From CAWBKV01 sp041946675 (lineage in GTDB: Archaea; Halobacteriota; Methanosarcinia; Methanotrichales; Methanotrichaceae): a DNA stretch of 25,836 nt. Where the stretch lies: positions 1 through 25,836 of the forward strand of contig JBHGAU010000039.1 of the NCBI GenBank assembly GCA_041946675.1, read 5' to 3'. A model generated the notes under the pieces. That model did not search any database. It saw only the letters and a list, made by a program, of their open reading frames with translations, and was not told where the DNA came from. This document shows, piece after piece, positions 1-7,197 of this stretch. Numbering within the stretch: the stretch's first letter is position 1; every line of letters starts with the position of its first letter. The translations under genes were made by a program, and so were the position numbers.

Positions 1-870
1 GCAAAAGGGGTTACGTTAATTCATTTTGCTCAGTATAAAGAGGGCCGTGCCGGCAGCAGGACAGAAGAGGTCGAAGGCATGCTTAATGAGGCCCTCGTCG
101 ACATTAACAAATCAATTGAGATCAACCCAGAAACTCCAGGGGCATTGGAGAACAAAGCGAGCCTACTGGAGACATTGGGCAAACATGATGAGGCACTCAA
201 AAGCGCCAACTCGACACGGGATCTGGCCAAGGTCTGGTATAACAGAGCTGTAATTCTTCGAAATGAGGGCAAGTTCGACGAAGCTTTAGATGCCTACGAT
301 AAGGCCATCGAGCTGAACCCCCAGGATGCAGAGGCCAGGATCGATAAAGGCATGACTTTCCTGGCCATGGGCAAATTTAACGAATCGCTTGCAGCTTTTG
401 ATGATGCTCTGGTGATCGAACCCAATAGCTCCAATCTCTGGCGAGAGAAGGGCCTGGTTCTGAGCAGGATGGGAAGGTTCAATGAGTCTCTTGAGGCTTA
501 CGGTGAGGCCCTCAAGATAGATCCAACAAACCCGTCAGCCTTGGCAGGCAAAGGATTCACTCTAAGCCAGATGGGCCGATATGATGAAGCGCTACAGGCC
601 TTCGATCGGGTCATTGAGATAGATCCGGCTTACCTGGACATTGCAGGGGTCTGGTTTGCCAAGGGAGATGCTCTTGATAAACTGGGCAGGCATGATGAAG
701 CCGCTGCAGCCTATGAAAGCGCTCTTTCAGCATACGATGGAGAACTGGAGAGAAATCCTGGTATAGCCAAATTCTGGGCTAGCAAGGGTGAAACCCTGAA
801 AGCTCTAGGCCGCCAAGCTGAGGCAGATGCGGCTTTTGCAAAAGCTACGGGATTGGGATACCAGGAATGA
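1..870 (+). CDS. TPR-repeat protein, 5' end outside window
   Basis: The reading frame is open from the first base, so the start lies upstream of the window; the methionine at 79 is internal and not preceded by a ribosome binding site. At least 289 residues are present. They form about seven tetratricopeptide repeats of ~34 residues with the usual W/Y-G/A-F-A-P spacing (for example AIELNPQDAEARIDKG). TPR domains are helical protein-interaction scaffolds; no catalytic domain is visible. The C-terminal cap ending LGYQE matches the end of the TPR protein at 1352-2536 (LGYQG), so the two are paralogues. That paralogue has a signal peptide, so this one is probably exported too, but its N terminus is not visible. 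The partner is unknown. Confidence 0.85.
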   Translation, partial: AKGVTLIHFAQYKEGRAGSRTEEVEGMLNEALVDINKSIEINPETPGALENKASLLETLGKHDEALKSANSTRDLAKVWYNRAVILRNEGKFDEALDAYDKAIELNPQDAEARIDKGMTFLAMGKFNESLAAFDDALVIEPNSSNLWREKGLVLSRMGRFNESLEAYGEALKIDPTNPSALAGKGFTLSQMGRYDEALQAFDRVIEIDPAYLDIAGVWFAKGDALDKLGRHDEAAAAYESALSAYDGELERNPGIAKFWASKGETLKALGRQAEADAAFAKATGLGYQE

Positions 871-895
871 CCTCCTCGTTTTTTGCAGATATAAA

Positions 896-1200
896 AGGAG
901 AACACCGCAGCTAGCTGGCTGAAAAGGGAAATGAGCTTCCTGATAATGAGTCTTTTGAAGATGCAGTTTCTGCATTCGATAATGCTATCGAGACAGGTTC
1001 GCAAAATCGAGAAGAATCCCAAGAATGGTAGAGTTTTGAGCAACTTGCTGAGGGACTAAGAGTCCCTGCAAGCTTTTGATAAGGCCATTGAAATCGATCC
1101 TAAATATGCAACTGGCATAAGAAAGGTCAGCTTCTCATGGGATTAGGAAATGGTCTTTTTGCAGCGGAAAGGCGGAAAGCGGCCCATATGTCATCGAAAG
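896..1200 (+). pseudogene. decayed TPR-protein gene copy
   Basis: Reading in shifting frames recovers a TPR protein like its neighbours. From 898, ENTAASWLK corresponds to the mature N terminus of the genes at 1352 and 3132 (ENTSGYWLKKGDE in the latter). At 922-927 the frame shifts as if one A had been lost from an A run. From 927 it reads GNELPDNESFEDAVSAFDNA, then stops at 1029. From about 1057 another frame gives ESLQAFDKAIEIDPKYATG, and near 1120 a further shift gives KGQLLMGLGN. No signal peptide or start remains. It lies between two intact paralogues, so it is probably a dead member of a tandemly duplicated family. The rest of the gap up to 1351 shows nothing except the next gene's ribosome binding site. 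Confidence 0.7.
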
Positions 1201-1351
1201 GGTGGAGTACGAGCCGGGGGCAGATCATAGCGAACCTTAATCAAAGAGATGATGTGCCGAGAATGCAGCCCTTGAGTAGGCAGGTTGTATTCACATAATG
1301 GAAAGGTTAAATTAGATGCACAATTAATTTGCGCTGTGAAGGGGGTATTGT

Positions 1352-2536
1352 ATGACAAAAGCTATTTTCATTCTAGTAGAAATAGCCCTAGCTATGCTGT
1401 GTGCCTCTTCTTTTGCACAGGAGGATACTGCAGGCTACTGGTTAGATAAAGGCAACGAATCCTTTGAAAAAGCAATGAATGCTACAAATAGTTCAACCAT
1501 CGAGCAGGCTCTCGGGGATGCACTTCAAGCATATGACGGTGCTGTGAAGATCGATCCGGAGAATGCAACGCTGCTGAATCTAAAAGGCAACGCACTCTAT
1601 CAGCTAGCGCTTTTCAATAAGGACCCTGAAAAGTACAACGAGTCATTGGAAACCTACGAAAAGGCCATTCAAATAAATCCTGAATTTGCGCTGGCCTGGA
1701 TGGACAAAGGCACAGTTCTCGCAAGGCTCGGGCGATATAACGAATCGATTGCTGCATACGACAGAGCCATAGAGATGGATCAGAACTCCTCAAAAGCCTG
1801 GTTGATGAAGAGCGAGGCATTATTCGATCTGGGGAAATATGATGATGCCCTCGACAGCGTAAACAGATCTATAGAGCTTAATCCTCGAAATGATGATGCT
1901 CTCTATATGAAGGCCGGATATTACGGCGAGACTGGCAGGATGAAAGAAGCCCTGGAGGCTTTCAATGAGACATTGGAGATCAACCCCAACAGGACAGATG
2001 CATGGTTCTGGAAGGCAGATTTCCTGGCCACCATGGGAAACTATGAGGAGGCTTTGAAAGCCTACGATAGATCCATCGAGATCGATCCAGAGTCTAAGGA
2101 TGCGGCCAGGGCCTGGGAAAGCAAGAGCCATGTTCTCAAGGCGATGGGGCGAGAGGATGAATCCGGGCGCGCCTTTGCCAGGGCAGTGGAGCTCTACGGC
2201 AGGATAGTTGAGCAAAATCCTAACGATGCCAGTGCCTGGTATGGCAAAGGGATGGTTCTTAGCTTGCAGGGCAAGTATGACGAGGCTATCGAAGCCCTCA
2301 ACAGATCTATTGAGCTGGCGCCCAAATTCATCAATGCCTGGTACGGCAGAGGAGTTGCCCTCAACGAGACTGGCAGATACGAGGAAGCAATCCAATCCTT
2401 CGATGAATACATAGAGGTGAATCCTGAGAATCCTGCCGTCTGGAACAATAAAGGAGAAGCACTTCAGGCGCTGGGCAGAAGCTCTGAAGCGGAAGTCGCA
2501 TTTGCACGAGCCAGAGAGCTGGGGTATCAGGGATGA
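1352..2536 (+). CDS. secreted TPR-repeat protein
   Basis: This 394-residue protein has an N-terminal signal peptide (hydrophobic residues 4-18, likely cleavage after ASSFA at residue 22). About ten TPR units of ~34 residues fill the rest, ending in the cap LGYQG. Many N-x-S/T sequons (NATNSS, NES, NRS) suggest surface glycosylation. The start is supported by AAGGGGG ending 6 nt before the ATG. The mature protein begins QEDTAGYWLDKGNE, nearly the same as the gene at 3132 and the pseudogene at 896, which marks a local paralogous family. The likely role is an extracytoplasmic protein-interaction scaffold; no enzyme motif is present and the partner is unknown. A clear TATA box is not obvious upstream. 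Confidence 0.9.
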   Translation: MTKAIFILVEIALAMLCASSFAQEDTAGYWLDKGNESFEKAMNATNSSTIEQALGDALQAYDGAVKIDPENATLLNLKGNALYQLALFNKDPEKYNESLETYEKAIQINPEFALAWMDKGTVLARLGRYNESIAAYDRAIEMDQNSSKAWLMKSEALFDLGKYDDALDSVNRSIELNPRNDDALYMKAGYYGETGRMKEALEAFNETLEINPNRTDAWFWKADFLATMGNYEEALKAYDRSIEIDPESKDAARAWESKSHVLKAMGREDESGRAFARAVELYGRIVEQNPNDASAWYGKGMVLSLQGKYDEAIEALNRSIELAPKFINAWYGRGVALNETGRYEEAIQSFDEYIEVNPENPAVWNNKGEALQALGRSSEAEVAFARARELGYQG

Positions 2537-2623
2537 CCCTGGCAAATCTTTATTAATTATATCGCATAAACAACAAATGTATCATTCTCAGGATTATAAA
2601 TAGTATAAAGTATAACTTCCTTC

Positions 2624-2782
2624 ATGGATTCTAGGTATTTCTTCAAATCTGAGGAGTTCCGACGCCTCCTTAGCGTTGCTGAATGCATCCGAAACTTCCT
2701 CATCCTATGCCTGGGTGCGACACAATCGCCGATCTGTTTCATTAAGCTATCATCAATTCATCGAGATGAGAAAGATACCTGA
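2624..2782 (+). pseudogene. possible tyrosine recombinase/integrase fragment
   Basis: A 52-codon frame reads FKSEEFRRLLSVAECIRNFL and continues ILCLGATQ...ICFIKLSSIHRDEKDT. This resembles the start of the catalytic domain of phage-type integrases (pattern L-x-x-E-E-x-x-R-L-L ... R-x-x-x-I-L-L-x-L-x-T-G-L-R-x-S-E-L), but the box-I arginine region is damaged and everything after it, including the R-H-x-x-H-Y residues, is missing. It is therefore at best a relic. No ribosome binding site precedes the ATG, although an A/T-rich TATA-like stretch lies at 2592-2616. The assignment rests on pattern memory only. From 2783 to 2983 I see nothing else. Confidence 0.3.
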
Positions 2783-2983
2783 CAATCAAAGCAACCTGCT
2801 ATATAAAGAACGATAGTTGTCCTAAGAATTTCCAACACTTGATTTTTCCCAGATTGAAAAAGCCGATCTTAGCATATCGGTTGATTATGCCCGAAGAAAC
2901 GATCCCGTTGCTGATCAGACGACCTTTCCTAGAACGATAACAGCTTTTCTACAATTTTTTACAATTGGCCTTTACACAACATC

Positions 2984-3028
2984 CGTAAAGTTTATATTCG
3001 TTAAATGTATGATACGTCAAATGACGTA
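2984..3028 (+). promoter_or_regulatory. TPR-family promoter with palindromic operator
   Basis: A purine-rich BRE-like stretch (GTAAAG) precedes TTTATATTCGTTAAATG at 2991-3007. A perfect palindrome TACGTCAAATGACGTA (6-bp arms, AAAT centre) follows at 3013-3028. Given the usual ~25 nt from TATA to transcription start in archaea, the palindrome would cover the start site, a classical repressor position. The same 17 bases and a palindrome of the same design recur at 5049-5086 with almost identical spacing. Confidence 0.65.
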
Positions 3029-3054
3029 AGTAAAAACGACGGTCAGGGTGGGAG

Positions 3055-3114
3055 ACAGCTAAAATTGGCTGTATCATTATGATTCGATCCCTTTTAACAA
3101 TGAAAAAGGATCGA
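3055..3114 (+). promoter_or_regulatory. structured 5' leader, two hairpins before the RBS
   Basis: Between the predicted transcription start (~3018) and the ribosome binding site GGAGGG at 3119-3124, the leader can fold into two stems. The first is ACAGC (3055-3059) with GCTGT (3068-3072). The second is TCGATCC (3084-3090) with GGATCGA (3108-3114), extended by four T-A pairs inside one mismatch around a seven-base loop. The second ends 4 nt before the ribosome binding site, where folding could influence translation. No known riboswitch class is recognised. Confidence 0.35.
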
Positions 3115-3131
3115 TAAAGGAGGGCAGCTTG

Positions 3132-4172
3132 ATGAAAAATAAAGATAATTTAGCGAAGCTTGAGCACGCACATCATGGATTGCCTGAAACATCACATTGT
3201 AAATTTAAGATCATATTCTGCTTGATACCGCTGACTATTCTATGTACTTATGCTATGGCGCAGGAGAACACATCAGGTTACTGGCTGAAGAAGGGCGATG
3301 AGCTAAGACAGGATTTTCTTAGGGAGTTCTATCAGATAAACCATGCTTCTCATGAAAACGTAAGCATCTGGCTGGACAAGAACCAAGAGTCCATCAAAGC
3401 CTATGAAAGCGTTCTAGAGATAACGAACGAAACCTTAGCGAACAATCCCCAGGATGCCGTAGCCTTACAAAATAGAGGAGCAGCCTTAGCAAGCCTGGGC
3501 TATGAAGATGCTGCCAATAAATCATATGAGAAAGCCATTGAGGCTTATAACCAGAGCATCAGCAGAAATTCAACAAATATCAGCGCCCTGTTATCCAAAG
3601 CAGATCTCCTGAGGATCTTGGGCAGAAGTGAGGCTGCTCTAGAGGCTTATGATGATGTCATTGCTCTGAATCCAACGAACGCTACTGGCGCGCTAGTAAG
3701 AAAGTTTGACATCCTCTTTGAGCTGGGCAAATATAACGAGTCTGCAGAGGCATTTGATAAAATCGCCGATCTTTTGTCTAATGATAATAGCAAGATGGCT
3801 GCCAGTGCAGGACTCAATGTATCCGATAATCAGTATATCCTGATACAGGGAGGCAATCGCGCCCGGAATATATCGGCTTTTATGAGAGATAACCATACCG
3901 GTTACCACGCTGCGATCTGGAGTGAGAAGGGAAATAAAACTACCATTAACGTATGGTACTATAAAGGGCAGATTCTCAGGATCTCATTTAACAGATACAA
4001 TGAATCCAACAGGTCATATGATCTTTACATGCAGATCGATTCAAGTTTCGTCGATTACTGGCGAGACAAAGAGTTATCGGTCAGATCCCGTCTGGATGAT
4101 TATCGAAATGTCCTCAACGACTATAAACGGGCTATAGAGATCATCAATAAAACTGCTGAGGCGAGTCGATAA
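3132..4172 (+). CDS. secreted or membrane-anchored TPR-like protein
   Basis: The protein has 346 residues when started at ATG 3132, which lies 7 nt after GGAGGG; the adjacent TTG at 3129 would add one residue. A long N-terminal lead of ~24 residues precedes a hydrophobic segment (residues 25-42, ending CTYAMA), so it may be a signal peptide or an uncleaved anchor. The mature start QENTSGYWLKKGDE matches the neighbouring family. About four recognisable TPRs occupy residues 70-220. The last ~120 residues are divergent and rich in aromatic residues and N-glycosylation sequons. Transcription probably starts at the shared promoter at 2991 and continues into the gene at 4196 only 23 nt downstream. 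It is a probable extracytoplasmic scaffold of unknown partner. Confidence 0.85.
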   Translation: MKNKDNLAKLEHAHHGLPETSHCKFKIIFCLIPLTILCTYAMAQENTSGYWLKKGDELRQDFLREFYQINHASHENVSIWLDKNQESIKAYESVLEITNETLANNPQDAVALQNRGAALASLGYEDAANKSYEKAIEAYNQSISRNSTNISALLSKADLLRILGRSEAALEAYDDVIALNPTNATGALVRKFDILFELGKYNESAEAFDKIADLLSNDNSKMAASAGLNVSDNQYILIQGGNRARNISAFMRDNHTGYHAAIWSEKGNKTTINVWYYKGQILRISFNRYNESNRSYDLYMQIDSSFVDYWRDKELSVRSRLDDYRNVLNDYKRAIEIINKTAEASR

Positions 4173-4195
4173 TAGTTCATGAAAGGGGTATATTG

Positions 4196-4783
4196 GTGAG
4201 GAATGGAGTTTGTTTATTCGCTGTCTTACTTATATGCACGGGCATTAGCATAGCGGTTAACGATCCATCTGGCCGCTGGAGTATCAGTTATGAAGGCCAG
4301 AATGATCATATATCCACTGATGGCATGATTAACATCGCTAAGGCAGGATCTACCCTTTATGGCGACTCGACCCTGGGACAGAGAGGCGATGGAAAACTGA
4401 TAGGGATTGTGAAAGGAAGCGCCTTCAGTGCCACCATCACATTTCGCAAGGATCCCTTAATGTTCGTTAAGCTAGATGGAAGCCATATCGACGATAAGCT
4501 TCATGGCAGCTTCACAGCCACATCTTCGGACGGTGGATTCTATCGGGGAAAATTCACGGCTGCCAGATGGGAAGAGTCTGAATATGATGAAGAAGTAGGC
4601 TTTGATCCTATACCCCCAGATGATCCTCTGGCCTACAAGCCCACAATTTTCTTCGATCCTGATCTCTACTGGCATAACTATCAGTTCGGCAGAGCGAAGA
4701 TGGATACCTACGTCATCAACTACTCCAAGAACACAATTCTTATGGTTAGTAATAAGCCGTTCCTGTGGCAATGGTGGCTATAG
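4196..4783 (+). CDS. hypothetical secreted beta-rich protein
   Basis: The family is not recognised. The product has 195 residues from GTG 4196, which lies 7 nt after AAGGGG (4183-4188); TTG 4193 is the alternative. Residues 1-20 form a signal peptide (CLFAVLLICTGISIA). The mature part begins DPSGRWSISYEG and alternates short hydrophobic and polar stretches with many glycines (GSTLYGDSTLG, DGKLIGIVKGSAF), as in small beta-barrel or lipocalin-like folds. An acidic and proline-rich stretch (EESEYDEEVGFDPIPPDDP) follows, then an aromatic tail ending PFLWQWWL. It sits 23 nt behind the TPR gene and is probably co-transcribed, so the TPR protein may be its partner. The stop codon TAG is also part of the heptanucleotide repeat that follows. 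Confidence 0.75.
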   Translation: MRNGVCLFAVLLICTGISIAVNDPSGRWSISYEGQNDHISTDGMINIAKAGSTLYGDSTLGQRGDGKLIGIVKGSAFSATITFRKDPLMFVKLDGSHIDDKLHGSFTATSSDGGFYRGKFTAARWEESEYDEEVGFDPIPPDDPLAYKPTIFFDPDLYWHNYQFGRAKMDTYVINYSKNTILMVSNKPFLWQWWL

Positions 4784-4874
4784 CCGATAGCCGATAGCCG
4801 ATAGCCGATAGCCGATAGCCGATAGCCGATAACCTATGGCCTATGGCCTATAGCCGATAGCCTATGGCCTATAG
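4780..4874 (+). repeat. 7-bp tandem repeat starting in a stop codon
   Basis: Thirteen consecutive heptamers and a partial one are in register. In order they are seven ATAGCCG, one ATAACCT, two ATGGCCT, one ATAGCCG, one ATAGCCT, one ATGGCCT, then ATAG. The array begins inside the last codons of the upstream gene and provides its stop codon. The perfect copies are at the gene end and the variants are distal, suggesting recent expansion by slippage at the proximal end. The distal ATGGCC/GGCCTA units are self-complementary and could fold after transcription. No spacer pattern exists, so it is not CRISPR. From 4875 to 5042 only A/T-rich sequence is seen. Confidence 0.9.
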
Positions 4875-5042
4875 ATGCGGCCTGAGGCCTCTTAGATCAC
4901 TTTGCCTTGAAGTCTTTAATCCATCACCTCCCTCTTGGATAAAAAGCAATATGCCTTCTATGGTTATTGATTTTTGATAATTTTATAATTCATAAAGAAA
5001 TCTGTTATGTTAATCTATATTTGCTAATTCCATCAGACACCC

Positions 5043-5086
5043 GAAAGATTTATATTCGTTAAATGCCGTACCACGACAAACGCCGT
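5043..5086 (+). promoter_or_regulatory. second copy of TPR-family promoter/operator
   Basis: CGAAAGA precedes TTTATATTCGTTAAATG (5049-5065), identical over 17 bases to 2991-3007. ACGACAAACGCCGT (5073-5086) follows with the design ACGnC-AAAY-GnCGT, i.e. the palindrome at 3014-3027 with one arm mismatch. TATA-to-palindrome spacing is 24 nt here and 23 nt in the first copy. Nearby TGCCGT (5064-5069) and ACGGCA (5095-5100) add a second inverted repeat. The next intact gene starts at 5448, so the leader would be ~375 nt long, or the original gene has been lost. Confidence 0.6.
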
Positions 5087-5279
5087 TAGGAGAGACGGCA
5101 ATGGATGTTCGGGGTGTAGGTGACAATAAGTGATAATAACAGTATGTCATATTATGGATATGGCTATCTCTGGAAAATGGGCCGATCGTGTTTGGCAATC
5201 ACTGAAGTAGGAGCTTAAATGAAAAGAATAAAGTAGCTGGCACAGCCACGAAAAGGCTTGATTTTATATAGAATGGATT

Positions 5280-5447
5280 ATGAATAAATACGCTGGCGGA
5301 TATGAGGAATGTGATGAATATAAAGATGCCATTTAGGGAGATAGGTCTATCTATAAGGCTCCTGCATAATCGCAGTCATGGCCTGGACCCTAATCTTGCA
5401 GCCGGCAATGCACAAAATCGCAATCAAGTGCTCGGAGGTGTTATTGA
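5280..5447 (+). pseudogene. possible degenerate TPR fragment upstream of TPR gene
   Basis: Short TPR-like pieces occur in different frames: AGGYEECDEYKDAI followed by a stop near 5334, then GLDPNLAAGNAQNRNQVLGG at about 5380-5440, resembling the helix-A/B junction of a TPR unit (compare LDPNLA-AW-N-GNVL). The second piece lies in a 41-codon frame from ATG 5326 whose stop overlaps the ATG of the next gene (ATGA at 5448). This could be a decayed gene between the promoter at 5049 and the intact gene, or chance. The 5087-5279 stretch shows no recognisable gene. Confidence 0.3.
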
Positions 5448-6383
5448 ATGAATACAAAGCTTCTTTTAGCGATTACTATCATTGCGATAGTGTTGACAGC
5501 CCTATGTGTATCTGCAAGTGCACAGGATTCGGGTGATTACTGGTATACAAGGGCCCTAGGACTCGCCGGAGACGGGCATTATAAGGAAGCTATCTCTGCA
5601 TTTGATAGTGCACTTCAATTGAGCCCTGATAATGCCGGTGCATGGGCAGGAAGAGCCAATGCCCTTGGATCGTTAGCCATATCTGAAAAGAACGAGGATC
5701 AACTCAAAGAATCGCTCGATAATTACGATAAAGCGATCGATCTGTACGACGAGGCGATCAAAAAAGATCCACAGGATGCAAATGCCTGGTATTATAAGGG
5801 AATGGCTTTGAAAAATAAAGTGGTCACAATGCAGTCAGGCATAGATCTTGGCATGAACGTGGATAAGCAAGGTATATCCGGGTACATTGATGAATCGTTC
5901 AATGCATTTAATAAGGCCACAGAGATCAGCCCCAAATTTGTGGCTGCCTGGAGGAACAAGGGCAATGTCCTCTATATTATGGGCAAATATAACGACTCCA
6001 TACAGGCATATGATAATGCCATTGAGACGGACCCGAAGTATATGCTGGCCTGGTACAACAAAGGCTTGTCTCTCTATGAGCTGTGCAGGTATAATGATTC
6101 AATACAGGCCTATGATACTGCTATGAAGATCGGCCCTGAGCATGCAGAAATTTGGTTCAATAACGGTAAAGCCCTCGCGGGCGTTGGGAACTATGATGCG
6201 GCAGTAAAGGCGTACGATAACGCCCTCAATTTGAAGCCTTCCCTTGCGGCTGCATGGTACTATAAAGGCATTGCTTTCGATAAGCTCAATTTCGATATCG
6301 GGGCCCAGGCGGCCTTCGGCAAAGCTGCAAGCATGGGGTATACAAATTCAAGCAAACTTTTTGGCGTAAAGTTCGATATATAA
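5448..6383 (+). CDS. secreted TPR-repeat protein
   Basis: This 311-residue protein has a clear signal peptide (hydrophobic residues 5-22, likely cleavage after ASA at residue 26). About seven TPR units follow, with a longer insertion around residues 78-165 where two units are separated by a lysine- and glycine-containing loop (LKNKVVTMQSGIDLGMNVDK). The last repeats (YNDSIQAYDNAIETDPKY and neighbours) are close to consensus. The end (AQAAFGKAASMGY) is the same type of C-terminal cap as in the paralogues, followed by a 13-residue extension. GGAGGTG ends 7 nt before the ATG. It may use the distant promoter at 5049. The likely role is an extracytoplasmic interaction scaffold. Codon use resembles its neighbours, so recent transfer is not suggested. 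Confidence 0.9.
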   Translation: MNTKLLLAITIIAIVLTALCVSASAQDSGDYWYTRALGLAGDGHYKEAISAFDSALQLSPDNAGAWAGRANALGSLAISEKNEDQLKESLDNYDKAIDLYDEAIKKDPQDANAWYYKGMALKNKVVTMQSGIDLGMNVDKQGISGYIDESFNAFNKATEISPKFVAAWRNKGNVLYIMGKYNDSIQAYDNAIETDPKYMLAWYNKGLSLYELCRYNDSIQAYDTAMKIGPEHAEIWFNNGKALAGVGNYDAAVKAYDNALNLKPSLAAAWYYKGIAFDKLNFDIGAQAAFGKAASMGYTNSSKLFGVKFDI

Positions 6384-6644
6384 ATTCGGATAAGCAGTCT
6401 TGGCAAAACAAACAGTTTAATAGATGAATTAGCTGGCGCTCCAATTAGCTAGTGCTCTATATTCGCTCCAGATTCTTCCAAATAAAAAAAGCAGTTTTCT
6501 GTAATCAGGATAACAGATTAGTTCCTTGTGGCTTCCCTCATCCAGGTTTATGCATTAAAGATTTAATGAAAAATGTACCATAGCCGCAGAAGATCTGCGA
6601 GCAGTATGTACACTTTTAAAGACAGCATAGGGTTTCAGGCAGAT

Positions 6645-7061
6645 TTAGGCTGTCGCGCTTGTTTTGGCGATGTACCTGATCAGGCCTTCTCCCACTTTGG
6701 CGGTCTTGCGTACCTCTTTTGCAGTCTCCTCAGGAGCGATGCCCTTCTCGGTCATGGATTTGATCGCCGCAACAGTCTCATCGGGGACAGTGAAGTACTC
6801 ATCGATATCCTTTCTGTGGCCCCAGACGTCTCCCTCAATCAGGTCAATGCCCTGCATCTGCAGGAATCCGCTTAGGGCATTGGACATTGTCTTCCTATAC
6901 GAAGGCGGCATCTGAACAGCTTGTAGCCTCGGACACTTTTGCATAAGCTGGACAAAATCCACATTGGATGCTCTGAATGCTAGATGTACCATCTTCTCTC
7001 TCGGGTTGAGCGAGTTTATCTCTTCTCTTGAGCTGATTACTCTTATCTTCACGACAATCAC
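6645..7061 (-). CDS. DUF1699 family protein
   Basis: The 138-residue product matches my memory of the DUF1699 family of Methanosarcinales. The features are a beta strand VKIRVISSREEI at the start, REKMVHLAFRASN, the conserved MPPSYRKT, and the hallmark LIEGDVWGHRKDIDEYF around residues 74-90. It is a soluble protein of unknown function. The start is GTG 7061; a second GTG at 7052 would give MKIRVISS, which also fits the family and lies just after a weak GGTGAT. A minus-strand TATA box at 7097-7104 places the transcript start at about 7075, giving a very short leader. It lies downstream of the flavoprotein gene at 7198 but has its own promoter. Confidence 0.85.
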   Translation of the reverse strand: MIVVKIRVISSREEINSLNPREKMVHLAFRASNVDFVQLMQKCPRLQAVQMPPSYRKTMSNALSGFLQMQGIDLIEGDVWGHRKDIDEYFTVPDETVAAIKSMTEKGIAPEETAKEVRKTAKVGEGLIRYIAKTSATA

Positions 7062-7096
7062 CGTAATACTTTTTAATTATACTACGACATTAAACG

Positions 7097-7110
7097 TATA
7101 TAAATTTTTT
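7097..7110 (-). promoter_or_regulatory. TATA box for DUF1699 gene
   Basis: On the minus strand A/T-rich AAAAAA is followed by TTTATATA (7104-7097), a canonical archaeal BRE/TATA. The GTG start at 7061 lies ~40 nt downstream, leaving a leader of about 15 nt. Confidence 0.55.
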
Positions 7111-7197
7111 GATGGTAGGTACATTGATGTCATAGAAGAATTTGGTACGAGGTCAGCTGAATATCAAATCAAAAAAGCACTGCAGGAAGTTACCGAT

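Noticed and set aside
1820..2545. 241-codon minus-strand frame opposite a TPR gene
   Set aside because: Antisense shadow of a repetitive gene; it has repeated Pro/Gly/Leu patterns created by the TPR repeats.
2557..2742. 61-codon minus-strand frame with a protein-like C terminus
   Set aside because: The N-terminal half is Arg-rich and improbable, no ribosome binding site is seen, and the plus-strand integrase-like reading explains the region at least as well.
3011..3080. cyclic-di-GMP (GEMM) riboswitch in the TPR leader
   Set aside because: GACAAAC-like bases at the second copy recalled the motif, but the conserved core and receptor helices are absent and the palindrome lies at the transcript start.
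3076..3095. tRNA T-loop-like GATTCGATCCC
   Set aside because: No cloverleaf, acceptor stem or anticodon arm can be built around it; the bases belong to the hairpin at 3084-3114.
4780..4874. CRISPR array
   Set aside because: The units are 7 bp and contiguous with no spacers.
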